Below are positions 33,822 to 44,722 of a stretch of 64,000 bases of DNA, in pieces. The position numbers and the translations under genes were made by a program. The notes under the pieces are model-generated. The model saw only the letters and a program-made list of their open reading frames with translations. It did no database searches and was not told the DNA's origin. Every line of letters begins with the position of its first letter. Position 1 is the first letter of the stretch. The DNA comes from Chionoecetes opilio (taxonomy: Eukaryota > Arthropoda > Malacostraca > Decapoda > Majidae): assembly GCA_016584305.1 (NCBI GenBank), contig JACEEZ010020613.1, forward strand, positions 148,095-212,094, given 5' to 3'.

Positions 33822-34776
33822 CATAGACCACTGTATACCTGGACTGTTCACGCAACAATGTTTTGAATTGCTGGGCTGCATACAGGCCCGCGGGGCGCCC
33901 AACAAAGAGATATAGTGGTCTATGGACTATCATATAGACTGGTTTATCAGTATATATGATATACTGTAATCTTCGTAAATGTTTGTTCTATAATATTATC
34001 AAATAAAAAACAGTAAAACACGCTAAAGAAATGCCATTACGAGACTATGAAGAAATATGCATGAACTTAATATTCACATAACTCTTCGCCATTTAAAACT
34101 TAGCGAGTCAACTTTTATAATGAAGAGTATCAATAGAAGCGCAATTTTATTAGCTTTCCATTGTTATATTTCGTTACCTGATAAATTAATTAGAACCATG
34201 CATAAATTAGCGTTAACTAAATAAATAAAATCATCAATCGGGTCATTTTCCCGATTGATGATGTTATTTATTTACTTATATATTTCGTTTTCTGATAAAT
34301 GAATTAGTACCGTGTATAAATTAGCGTTAACTAAATAAATAACATCATCAATCGGGAAAATTACCCGATTGATGATTTTATTTATTTAGTTAACGCTAAT
34401 TTATGCATGGTTCTAATTAATTTATCAGATAACGAAATATAGCAATGGAAAGCTAATAAAATAGCACTTCTATTGATACCCTTCATGATAAAAGTTGACT
34501 CGCAAAGTTTTAAATGGCGAAGAGTTGAAGTGAATATAAAGTTCATGCATATTTCTTCAGAGTCTCGTAATGGCATTTCTTTAGCGTGTTTCACTGTTTT
34601 TTATTTGATAATATTATAGAACAAACATTTACGAAGATTACAGTATATCATATATACTGATAAACCAGTCTATATGATCCGTATATATATATATGAATCT
34701 GAGCGGCCCTCCGACTTCAGCCCCTTGTGCGACAGGCCGATATTCCGTGCGCAGTCCAGGTATACAGTGGTCTATG
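33822..34776. mobile_element. foldback element copy 2, 7-bp TSD, self-inserted
   Basis: 955 bp with the same ends as 7486-8444 and a CACCATG duplication at 33815-33821 and 34777-34783. The flanks (TAGCTTTCCATTGATATATA before, CATAAATTAGCGTTAACTAA after) are themselves interior sequence of this element, so it landed inside another copy. It contains two CAATCGGG hairpins. Non-coding. Confidence 0.9.
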
Positions 34777-34829
34777 CACCATGCATAAATTAGCGTTAAC
34801 TAAATAAATATCATTAATTGGGGTATAAG

Positions 34830-35320
34830 CAAGCGCGCCACCCTCACTACTCACTGATTGTGTAAGCGACTGGGCGAGGCTCTCTCCGACGGCCTCCGCT
34901 CCCGCACACCAGTCACCGTTCCTCTCACACACACAGTAGTAGCTACAGCTCATTATTATTACTACGTTTGCTGTGCTTAAGCTGTGTATTAAACTGCAGT
35001 GCGAATTGACTAGTCTTTAAGAATTGTAGACATGGGTAGAGTGATTGAATATATACTTTTCAAGCTCACAAGGTAGTGGTATATATCACTGGCGTGATAA
35101 ACCTGGAGGATCGCCACCAAGCAGAGTCGTGATGTCCTTCCATATGTGCCGCGGTATGTTATATGGATCTATATTCCCTATTTCCTTACATTTTTCGTAA
35201 GGAACGAGGAATAGATCCAGAGTCCAACATCTGGAGGACATAGTCTGACAGATGAACACCATCAATCACTTTCCCAGCCCTCAAAAAAGAGATTAGTAAG
35301 CGTGAGTGTAGCGCGTTTAC
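34830..35320. other. no gene recognised
   Basis: Mixed sequence. A local inverted repeat around 35165-35215 (GGATCTATATTCCCTATTTC versus GGAATAGATCC) is the only structure noted. Confidence 0.4.
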
Positions 35321-35869
35321 AGGGGAGGTAATGTCCTTTGTTTACATCACCGCACGGCCACTGTCGTCTGTCGGCCAGCCGCCAGCCAGTTGCTCGGCGC
35401 GGACCACTCGGCATCCGCTTCTCCCAGCGGTGATCCATAAGTGTCTTTCTGTTGGTCTGTTTCCATTTTCTTTGGCGTATCGTATAACTTTTAGCTTGTA
35501 TGTGATAGTATTAGTAAATCGTTTTGATGAATTCGCCATGGGTGATAATTTCCAGGACTGAAAAGAGCTTAAGATACGTGTGACAGCCTATAGTGGTAAA
35601 TGATACATCAACACTAGCAACCGATAGATGGCGCTGTTGGCGGCAATCGCGGCAATCTGCCACCAAAAGGAGGAATGTAAACATACCAGCGTGAGGACAG
35701 ATTACGTAGTTGATTTGAATGTCTTATGGTATTTGAAATACTTGTAACAGGTAAGTACTGAGGTACTGAGTACTGAGGAAGTACTACAACATTCGTCTTG
35801 GAAGACCATTAGTATTTTTCAGGGTATTTTTTGGGGGAAAACGTGAGTCTTATAAGCCGTAAAATATGG
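35321..35869 (-). mobile_element. CCGTATTTTACGGC-ended element with transposase N-terminus
   Basis: Terminates GACTCACG...TTATAAGCCG...TAAAATATGG against TA at 35870-35871 (plus strand). The complement matches the left end of 49202-49980. A second copy of its interior is at 57900-58345 and 59481-59550, split by two insertions. The far end was not found. Confidence 0.65.
35342..35539 (-). pseudogene. pogo-like transposase N-terminal remnant (brinker-type DBD)
   Basis: 65 codons. The start MANSSKRFTNTITYKLKVIR and YAKENGNRPTERHLWI resemble the short helix-turn-helix found at the start of some pogo-derived proteins and in Brinker (pattern ...YKLxVIxYAxExGNRxxxRxF...). Similarity stops after about 38 residues and the rest is unrelated. 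The copy at 58158 downward begins MANSSKLFTNT before it is interrupted. This is a DNA-binding-domain remnant only. Confidence 0.6.
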
Positions 35870-35907
35870 TACTACGCCTAGCATCGGACTAAATAAGCAT
35901 TTTGACA

Positions 35908-35998
35908 GGGTTTTCAATACCCGAGTTTCGCGATCCTCGAGTTTAGCGCTATGCCTTGTGAAGAAAGCAAACGTGAAACTCGGGAGGGTACTGTAATA
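35908..35998. repeat. GAGTTTCACG-type MITE remnant
   Basis: About 90 bp from ACCCGAGTTTCGCG to GTGAAACTCGGGAGGGTACTG. Near-identical in layout to 10528-10602. A minimal palindrome-like deletion form. Confidence 0.7.
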
Positions 35999-36256
35999 TA
36001 TACCTCTCGTATTCGGACTAATTGGGCCAAGGAGTGGTTCGAGTAATGCAATGATCTGAATAATGCGGGGATTATAAGAAAAATATATAAAAAAAAAAAA
36101 AATTCTAGATGAATACAGAACATTTCTAAGTCATGCAAATAGAACTATTCGCCGACTTACAACCTACGCAACTTACGACTGTTCGACTCTATGACCAGCG
36201 GTAAATCTTGATAATTGTGCAAAAATATATATATATATATAAAAAATTATATAATA

Positions 36257-36879
36257 CACACAAACCTCGATTTCCCGGACTAATAGGGGGGAGCACTGGT
36301 CCGAGAACCGCAAAAGTCCGGGAATCGCAACAGTCCAGGAATTATCCTAAAAAAAAAAAAAAGTCCGATGCCATTACCCACCCCCGGACGCTTATCCTAC
36401 TCTAGTATTTACTGTCCGGCAACAGCCAATGTCAACTACCCCGCCAAGGATTTTTACGTCCGCTGAGCATGGTGCCACCTGGCGGGAGGCAGCAGAAAGT
36501 GTTCAATAGTCTCAAGAGACGTTCCTGCACCAGGGGCAGTGGGGGTCAGGGGACTAATGGAGGCAGTGCAGGTGAACCGTGAGTGTCGTGTGTCCAAATG
36601 TAAACAATACGACCGCTGAGCATGCTGCCACCTGGCGGGAGGCAGCAGAAAGTGTTCAATAGTCTCAGAGATGTTCCTGCACCAGGGGCAGTGGGAGTCA
36701 GGGGAATGACGGAGGCTGTGCAGGTGAACCGTGAGTGTCGTGTGCCCAAATGTAAACAATACGACCGCTGAGCATGCTGCCACCTGGCGGAAGGCACGGA
36801 CACTGACCAGGGGTGACAGAAGACGCTCATACCGCCGGACAACTTTGTCAATTTACGACCAGCACCAGGAATTTCAACG

Positions 36880-36947
<68 letters not shown>

Positions 36948-37034
36948 GAAATCTGACATATTCCCGGACCTCGGATTTTGTCCAGCAAATCCGATATCCG
37001 GGAAATGGAGGTCCGGGAAATCGAGGTTTGTGTG
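36257..37034. mobile_element. CACACAAACCTCG element with VNTR
   Basis: 778 bp with ends CACACAAACCTCGATTTCCC and matching complement, TA flanks. It contains two 152-bp VNTR units (GTAAACAATACGACCGCTGA at 36600 and 36752) and a run of about 63 A at 36881-36943. The minus strand of the VNTR reads LINE zinc-finger-like peptide. Confidence 0.9.
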
Positions 37035-37054
37035 TATATATATTTTTCCCTTTT

Positions 37055-37320
37055 GTGCCTATAGCGCCTGTAGGCAGTGACTAAGGCCCGGATGGTAGGC
37101 CTTGAAGGTTCACTTTAGACCTGTGATGGTTAAAATTTGCCCATGGTGGCGCAGGCAGGATTTTTACAGTGATGCCTGTGGCTCATGCCACCCCCCTGTG
37201 TCCTCTGATGCACTCACAATCGAAGATAGAGTTAATGTGCAGGGCATGTGGGTGTTCTTAAGCCACTCGACAGTGCAGAAAGATTTTGGTTCTCATTGGG
37301 GATCGAACTCAGTGATACGA
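37055..37320 (-). repeat. tRNA-derived SINE copy
   Basis: Follows the SINE from its tail (GCCTATAGCGCCTGTAGGCAG) to GGGGATCGAACTC near the B box. The A-box end is lost. Confidence 0.85.
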
Positions 37321-37404
37321 TGGTTATAACAATAATGAACAACGAAAAAGTTGATAAAATATGACTTAAAAGATGATTATGATATCATTACACATATTAT
37401 TTTA

Positions 37405-37545
37405 TCATTCTGCCTGCACCACCACGGGCGAGGGCCAACCATCACAGCCCCCAAGTGAACCTCCAGGGCCTACCATCCAGGTCTTAATAGTCACTGCCTA
37501 CAGGCGCTATAGGCACAAATGTATATTTATTAAAAAAAAAAAAAG
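37405..37545 (+). repeat. tRNA-derived SINE fragment, opposite orientation
   Basis: Reads GCCTGCACCACCACGGGCGA through CACTGCCTACAGGCGCTATA and an A-rich tail: the SINE 3' half. With 37055-37320 it makes an inverted pair. Confidence 0.8.
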
Positions 37546-37772
37546 TTATAACATAGGCCGACTTACGACCAGGAAGGCGCAGAAGAAGGATGGGCGGCAA
37601 GGCACGTGGAAGCGACGTCGTATGAGACAGCATGGGCGGCATCAGGCGGTGAATCGGCAGGAGATGTGTACCAAGGCAAGGACACAAAGGCAGCCAAAGA
37701 TAGGCGGCGATGCACGTGGGCGCGACAGCGAAGCACAACAGGAAGCCACGTGGGGCCCAGGACAGGATACCA

Positions 37773-38090
37773 GCGATGCACGTCAGAAGGTTATCTCGTG
37801 GGCGTAGATACTCTGCGATGCACGTCAGGAAGGTTATCTCGTGGGCGTAGATACTCTGCGATGCACGTCAGGAAGGTTATCTCGTGGGCGTAGATACTCT
37901 GCGATGCACGTCAGGAAAGTTATCTCGTGGGCGTAGATACTCTGCGGTGCACGTCAGGAAGGTTATCTCGTGGGCGTAGATACTCTGCGATGCACGTCAG
38001 GAAGATTATCTTGTGGGCGTAGATACTCTGTGATGCACATCAGGAAGGTTACCTCGTGGGCGTAGATACTCTGCGATGCACATCAGGAAG
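37773..38090. repeat. 43-bp minisatellite, about 7 units
   Basis: The unit GATGCACGTCAGGAAGGTTA plus TCTCGTGGGCGTAGATACTC and TGC repeats with few substitutions. Upstream (37560-37770) are diverged GGCGATGCACGTGG-type units. Not interpreted as coding. Confidence 0.9.
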
Positions 38091-38690
38091 CCACGTGGGG
38101 CCCAGGAGTCAACAGAAGGAATCAAATCAGCTCACCAGGACCTTTACCACCACCATTGTATGAGTGGATGAAGGCGTGTAGTTGTAGAAACAGCCCGGGG
38201 TGTAGAGTGTAGGTAGCGAGATAGCGAGCGGTCTATAAGGCAGCGTGTAGTAAGTAAACGCGTCCTCTTGAAGGACATGCCCGGGTGAGTGATATATTAC
38301 CTCCTTGTTGACGAATGATGTTGCAGGGGGATTGATAGGACTGTACACAGTCTAAGTATATATATTTGTACAGTTGATGAATGTACACGTGGTTCTGGCC
38401 AGCGGGCGTGGCCGCGGGTGTGAGGAGGGGCAACCTCTCTCATGTACTCGCTGTGGGTGAGTGGGGTCAGGTCAGAGGAGCAGCGGGCGACCTGGCTGCC
38501 CGAGACAAAGTACACTCGGCAAGCGCATGCCGGCGGTTGCCAGAATACCAACATATGATAAATATCAATACCACCATTACAAGTGTGTTGCAAAACTTGT
38601 CTTCAACATAAGGTATTTAGTATATATTATGTACCAAGTGTGGCTAAATCGCACTACAACATAATATTCCAGATAATAATTACGCATTTT
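38091..38690. other. no gene recognised
   Basis: Moderately GC-rich sequence. Several short open stretches on both strands show no family similarity. Confidence 0.4.
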
Positions 38691-38830
38691 TCCTAGAATA
38701 TTATAACCGCAACCGCAACTGCGATTGTCATAAGTCTGATAACCGCAACCGTGGTTGTAGAAAATTCGACAACCGCAAACACAACCGCAACCGCAGTTGT
38801 GAAAAACCGACCACTCGATCCATCACTAAT
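38690..38830. repeat. AACCGCAACCGC array, possible hAT end
   Basis: Repeated AACCGCAACCGCA/GGTTGTAG words followed by CGATCCATCACTA at the right. Such subterminal word arrays and a CAGTGATGG-like end recall hAT MITEs. The left end and TSD are not found. Confidence 0.4.
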
Positions 38831-38889
38831 ATATATATACTAGCCGCAAAGCCGCCCTCCGGGCAAACATTTTGGCTAGCTCCTGCGGA

Positions 38890-38950
38890 GGGCTATTGGT
38901 GGGCCTTTGGCCCACCACCTGTGTTTGGTGGGCCAAAGGCCCACCAAACA
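38890..38950. repeat. GGTGGGCC palindrome
   Basis: TTGGTGGGCCTTTGGCCCAC and its complement form a strong local inverted repeat with a short spacer. Confidence 0.75.
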
Positions 38951-39018
38951 CACACTCTCCAGATAGCCCCTTCTAACTTTCCTGAAATCATGGATGTAGA
39001 AATGTATGTAATAACGCC

Positions 39019-39252
39019 AACCCATTCACTCACCCATTACCCATCACCCCCACCCATTCACTCACCCATTACCCATCACCCCCCATCCATTCACTCACCC
39101 ATTACCTATCACCACACACCCATTCACTCACCCATTACCCATCACCCCCCATCTATTCCCTCACCCATCACCCATCACCCCCCACCCATTCACTCACCCA
39201 TCACCCCACACCCATTACCCATCACCCCACCCATTACCCATCACCCTACATC
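39019..39252. repeat. ACCCATTCACTC minisatellite
   Basis: Degenerate repeats of CACCCATTACCCATCACCCC and CCATTCACTC. Strongly C-rich on the plus strand. Confidence 0.9.
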
Positions 39253-39437
39253 AAGGTTTCCTCAATTCTTGCAACCCACTTTTTTTCACAATTATCGCTA
39301 ATAGGCTGCTAAAAAAAAGAAAAAAATAAGTGATTGGATCATCTCATAAGTGGGCTTAAACCTTCCCCTGGTCAACCTGGTTCCAAAAATGTGGTATATA
39401 TATGATGGGATTCCGCCACGGGGGGCGGAACCTATAC

Positions 39438-39464
39438 CACACACACACACAAACACACACACAC

Positions 39465-39507
<43 letters not shown>

Positions 39508-39566
39508 ACACACACACACACACAGACACACACACACACACACACACACACTTTCGCTTATATTAT

Positions 39567-39636
<70 letters not shown>
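39438..39636. repeat. (CA)n followed by (TA)n
   Basis: CA dinucleotides to 39551, then TA dinucleotides from about 39563 directly abutting the next transposon end. Confidence 0.95.
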
Positions 39637-39639
<3 letters not shown>

Positions 39640-39990
39640 TCAAACCTCGATATAACAGACTAAAGGAGGGGAGGAGTGGTCCGTTAAAGCCGATTGTCCG
39701 TTATAGCGAGGGTATTTTCCCAAGGGTGGAAAAATATATGCAAAACAAAAAAATTGAAATAAATGAGAAATAATCACACACAACCAAACTGTGTAGCTAT
39801 GTTGGGAGGTAAACAGTGACTGGCACTACATGCTGAATTTGGTCCGCTCCTACTCGTGAAATAAATGCGAAATAATCTCAAACACAACCAGACCATGTAG
39901 CTATTTTGGGAGGTAAACAGTGACTAGCGCTACATCAGGGATTTGGCACACTCACCCATGACTGTTCAGGACTGTTATTAGGAGAGGTAG
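39637..39990. mobile_element. CAGTCAAACC-family element, left part
   Basis: Starts CAGTCAAACCTCGATATAAC after TA. It contains two tandem copies of the GTGAAATAAATGMGAAATAA / GTGTAGCTATGTTGGGAGG block. It continues into Penelope sequence without a visible right end. Confidence 0.8.
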
Positions 39991-40465
39991 TAAGTATCCA
40001 GGCTCGCTCATTACTGCTTGGTATGCTATGAAATTTAATTATTCTAGTTGAATGTAGACATATACTCACATTTGAATTGCTATTATTCATACATATGAGT
40101 AAAGATATGAAAATACTTTCAAGGCGCTCATCCACGCCTGGCAGCGCGGCTGCAGCGGTTCTTTTCATGCTGGGTAGAGCTTGTAGGTCGTTTGCCTGTA
40201 CGTTAAGCTTGGGATTGATCTCTTTTATGTATAGTGCTTCTAGAATTGGAAGTTGCCGCACATCTGCACACATGTCGACCAATTCTGTATTTTCTTCTAG
40301 GAATGTTCTTGTGATGATGATGCCATGTTTTTCTAATAGGTGACTTTTTGGGGCTCCAGAAGTTAGGTGGCAAGTAAGACGTCTGGACAGCTTCGTTGTC
40401 ATCATGCCGATGTAGGATGACAACGCATGACAACAACGAAGCTGTCCAGACGTCTTACTTGCCAC
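39935..40465 (-). pseudogene. Penelope GIY-YIG region, minus arm
   Basis: Reads SYIGMMTTKLSRRLTCHLTS, GAPKSHLLEKHGIIITRTFL and LPILEALYIKEINPKLNVQA. This matches the GIY-YIG nuclease tail of Penelope-like polymerases (YxG...SRRLxxHLxxGAPKxH...EALxIxxxxPxLN). The reverse-transcriptase domain is absent. The minus-strand reading runs into unrelated sequence before 40140. Confidence 0.8.
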
Positions 40466-40990
40466 CTAACTTCCGGAGCCCCAAAAAGTCACCTATTAGA
40501 AAAACATGGCATCATCATCACAAGAACATTCCTAGAACTAAATACAGAATTGGTCGACATGTGTGCAGATGTGCGGCGACTTCCAATTCTAGAAGCACTA
40601 TACATAAAAGAGATCAATCCCAAGCTTAACGTACAGGCAAACGACCTACAAGCTCTACCCAGCATGAAAAGAACAAAAGCAAATAACAGCCTACTCACAG
40701 AAAAGCAAAGCGAGGAGTCAAGAACCAATAAGCGTCTCCCACTCACGGAGACGAGAAACAGAAGCTATCTACCAATCAGCGCCGCCACTAGGCTGCGTGG
40801 CAGGCAGACTTCATCTATAAATAGCGCTTCACTCTGCATCTAAGTCATGCCCACCTCTACAACTGAGGAGAAAACATCTTCCACATGCTGCTGAAGAAGG
40901 GTTCTTAGACCCAAAATCACGATACAGCAAAATGACAAGCTACGGCGAAGTCATACAAGTGATTACAAAAGAGAATAAGACACTCTTAAG
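40100..40990. mobile_element. Penelope-like element, inverted duplication
   Basis: The minus-strand arm (40415 down to about 40150) and plus-strand arm (40427 to about 40670) encode the same C-terminal peptide and meet head to head around 40420. The plus arm continues into 3' sequence with GCTGAAGAAGGGTTCTTAGACCC near 40890. Inverted and tandem partial copies are typical of Penelope elements. Confidence 0.85.
40396..40843 (+). pseudogene. Penelope GIY-YIG region, plus arm
   Basis: The same peptide as the minus arm, with LNTELV for ENTELV and RRLP for RQLP, so the two arms are close but not identical. It continues into KANNSLLTEKQSEESRTNKR. It is 5'-truncated before the YIG tyrosine and has no polymerase. 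Confidence 0.8.
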
Positions 40991-41094
40991 ACAGAAAATA
41001 TCTTTAAAAAGAGAATAAACGCTGAACTAGCTATCACTTTTAACGAGATCTGTCTCAGAGAAAATCTCCTGCTCGTATATACTCTCTATAAATA

Positions 41095-41943
<849 letters not shown>

Positions 41944-42211
41944 CTGTCGGACCCCGCCGAACACGAGTTCGCCCTGCACGAAACTCGCACTTACACGAAT
42001 AGGTAAAATATCCCATGACTTGCCGAACACGAGTTTTACTCGCGATAACACGAATTTGAATTTCCCGGCGGATGTTGTCGATGCTGTCGGCGGCCATTTT
42101 GCCGGGGACAGCCTGGGCACGCTCAGCCTGGGCCGCCAGAGCTGCTACACGTAGTCTTTCTCTCTCTTGCTCGTGCTGCTGTTGCCTCACGTCGTGCTGC
42201 TCCTGCTGGCC

Positions 42212-42498
42212 ATGTCTTCCAAGCGTTCGGCTCCACCTACTCCAGGGTCAAGCGAGAAGAAGAGGAAAGTGTTGTCCCTAGCGGAGAAGATGGATGTGCT
42301 TGCTGTGATTGATAGTGGCCTAGGCTGGTCTGCTACGGGCAAGAAGTTTGGCCTGCATGAGGCCACTGTTCGTACCATCTGGAAGACCCGTGAAAAAATA
42401 AGACAAAGCGTGCGAGAGAGTGCTGATGTCTCTAGCAAGGTGGCTTCTGTGAGCCGACGTGACCCGCTGCTAGAGAAGATGGAGAAAATACTGAACAG
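42212..42498 (+). CDS. pogo/Tigger transposase exon 1 (N-terminal HTH)
   Basis: Start MSSKRSAPPTPGSSEKKRKV is the standard Tigger beginning with a KKRK nuclear-localisation-like patch. It is followed by a helix-turn-helix (LSLAEKMDVLAVIDSGLGWS, ATGKKFGLHEATVRTIWKTR) and LLEKMEKILNR. An in-frame ATG lies upstream at 42167 but precedes the conserved start. The donor GTGAGT follows AACAG, so the intron splits the final Arg codon AG|G and joins RWISEQV in exon 2. The domain is the CENP-B-N type that contacts the terminal repeats. Confidence 0.9.
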
Positions 42499-42634
42499 GT
42501 GAGTTAATGATTTTTCATATAAATAAAGTTTATGTTATTGTGTGTGTTGCTACATGTGGTGTGCTAACAGGTGCTCGGGTGGTGTGTGTAAGGGTGCTAC
42601 AGGTGAGTTAATTATTATTCATATGAATAAAGTA

Positions 42635-43955
42635 CAATAAACCCTTCATGCTCGCGGGGGTTAGGGAACAGAGACACCCGTGAGTATCGTAAATCCGCGA
42701 GCATGACATTAGTCATTCATTTACCCCATAGTTGTTGTTATTTTTTTTTTTTTTTTTTTTTTTTTACATCACAAGGAACTGGCCAAGAGCACAACAAAAA
42801 TGAGTAACACAAAGCCCGCTTAGTTGCCAGTCCCTATAAAGAAGACAGTAAGAGAATAAAATAAAAACAGGGGTGAGCCAATTTAGTTCGGGAGGTGTCT
42901 TGTTACTCTTCTTTTGAAAAGATTTAAGTCATAGGAAAGTGGAAAAATAGAAACAGGAAGAGAGTTCCAGAGTTTACCAGTGAAAGGGATGAAAGAGTAA
43001 AGATACTGATTAACTCTTGCATTAGGAAGATGGACAGAATAGGGATGAGAATGAGTAGAAAGTCTTGTGCAGCGAGGCCGCGGGAGTGGGGGAGACATGC
43101 AGTTCGCAAGTTCAGAAGAGCAGTGAGCATGAAAATAACTTTAGAGGAGAGCAAGAGAAGCAACATTGCAGCGGTGATTTAAAGATTGAAGACAGTCAGT
43201 CAGAGAAGAGGAGTTAATGAGACGAAAAGCTTTTGACTCAACCCTGTTTAGAAGAGCTGTATGAGTGGATCCTCCCCAAACATGTGAGACATACTCCATA
43301 CATGGGCGGATAAGGCCCCTGTAGAGAGCAAGCAATTGGGAGGGACAAAAAAAAAAAAAAAAAGGGGTGAGCCAATTTAGTTCGGGAGGTGTCTTGTTAC
43401 TCTTCTTTTGAAAAGATTTAAGTCATAGGAAAGTGGAAAAATAGAAACAGGAAGAGAGTTCCAGAGTTTACCAGTGAAAGGGATGAAAGAGTAAAGATAC
43501 TGATTAACTCTTGCATTAGGAAGATGGACAGAATAGGGATGAGAATGAGTAGAAAGTCTTGTGCAGCGAGGCCGCGGGAGTGGGGGAGACATGCAGTTCG
43601 CAAGTTCAGAAGAGCAGTGAGCATGAAAATAACTTTAGAGGAGAGCAAGAGAAGCAACATTGCAGCGGTGATTTAAAGATTGAAAACAGTCAGTCAGAGA
43701 AGAGGAGTTAATGAGACGAAAAGCTTTTGACTCAACCCTGTTTAGAAGAGCTGTATGAGTGGATCCTCCCCAAACATGTGAGACATACTCCATACATGGG
43801 CGGATAAGGCCCCTGTAGAGAGCAAGCAATTGGGAGGGACAAAAAAAAAAAGACAAAAAAAAAAAGACAAAAAAAAAAGACAAAAAAAAAGGGTTGAAAC
43901 CCCGCGAGTAATCAAAGCCGCGAGCCTGAAACCCGCAAGTATGAAGGGTTTATTG
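42635..43955. mobile_element. CAATAAACCCTTCAT element in intron 1
   Basis: 1,321 bp, ends CAATAAACCCTTCATGCTCG and (complement) CAATAAACCCTTCATACTTG, TA on both sides. CCGCGAG words occur near both ends. The interior is a tandemly duplicated LINE B 3' fragment. Confidence 0.9.
42760..43883 (-). repeat. LINE B 3' fragment in 494-bp tandem duplication
   Basis: Two nearly identical units, shifted by exactly 494 bp (for example the reading SPPLPRPRCTRLSTHSHPYS at both). They encode LALYRGLIRPCMEYVSHVWG, ESKAFRLINSSSLTD and FTGKLWNSLPVSIF. The junctions contain A-runs and AAAAAGACAAA repeats. Confidence 0.9.
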
Positions 43956-43992
43956 TATGTTTATTTACCCTATGTTACTACGTATATTACTA

Positions 43993-44290
43993 CGGGTGTG
44001 TGTGTGTGTGTGTGTTGTGCTACGTGCAGGTGTGTTAACAGGTGCTGCGGTGGTGTGGGCTGTGTTGAGGCATGTGTGTGTGTGTGTTGTGCTACGTGCA
44101 GGTGTGTTAACAGGTGCTGCGGTGGTGTGGGCTGTGTTGAGGCATGTGTGTGTGTGTGTGTGTGTGTCGTGCTACGTGCAGGTGTGTTAACAGGTGCTGC
44201 GGTGGTGTGGGCTGTGTTGAGGCGTGTGTGTGTGTGTGTGTGTGGTGCTACGTGCAGGTGTGTTAGCATGCATGCATGTGTGTGTGTGTG
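43993..44290. repeat. composite (TG)n minisatellite, 4 units
   Basis: The unit GTGCTACGTGCAGGTGTGTT + AACAGGTGCTGCGGTGGTGT + GGGCTGTGTTGAGGC is separated by (TG)n of varying length. It lies inside intron 1 of the transposase. Confidence 0.9.
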
Positions 44291-44360
44291 TTGAGGCATA
44301 CCGTTGTACAGTACCATTGCATTTACGCATTGTTTTTTTCTTGTCATTTACGCATAACAG

Positions 44361-44557
44361 GTGGATATCAGAGCAAGTGGACCAGCGGAAGAGCAACGTG
44401 GACGGCGTAGCCATCAGGGAAAAGGCGAGGAGCATCTACGACCACCTAGCAGAGAAGGAGCCTTCTGGATCCTCCCCTGCCCCCGGGTTATATGCCAGCC
44501 ATGGGTGGTTCCATAGATTCAAGCAGCGTTTTAGCCTGCACAACATTGCTCGCACAG
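44361..44557 (+). CDS. pogo/Tigger transposase exon 2 (second HTH)
   Basis: Reads WISEQVDQRKSNVDGVAIRE, KARSIYDHLAEKEPSG and YASHGWFHRFKQRFSLHNIA. This is the Tc5/CENP-B-type second helix-turn-helix (ASxGWxxRFxxRxxL). Acceptor CATAACAG and donor GTAAAA. The phase-1 junction (ACA G|GT) continues as RTGESG. The 165-bp intron to exon 3 is short and clean. Confidence 0.9.
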
Positions 44558-44722
44558 GTAAAAACATTCAATATATTTTCACACTTCTATCTATCTAATA
44601 TTGACTCGTACTATATTCCCGTAATGAAGAGCATTAAATATTTTTTCACACTTCTATCTATCTATCTATTGACTTGCCATATTCCCATAATGAAAAGGTT
44701 TTTTCTTCGTTTTTTTTCACAG

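Noticed and set aside
37774..38090. 43-bp repeats as a CRISPR array
   Set aside because: Units are directly tandem without unique spacers, in a eukaryotic intron, with no cas genes.
39298..39549. Cys/Val-rich ORFs (CVCVCV) near 39.4, 44.0, 47.2 and 57.2 kb as small cysteine-rich proteins
   Set aside because: They translate (CA)n/(GT)n microsatellites.
43830..44294. Cysteine-rich repeat protein in pogo intron
   Set aside because: It is a composite (TG)n minisatellite inside a transposase intron. Frames differ between units.
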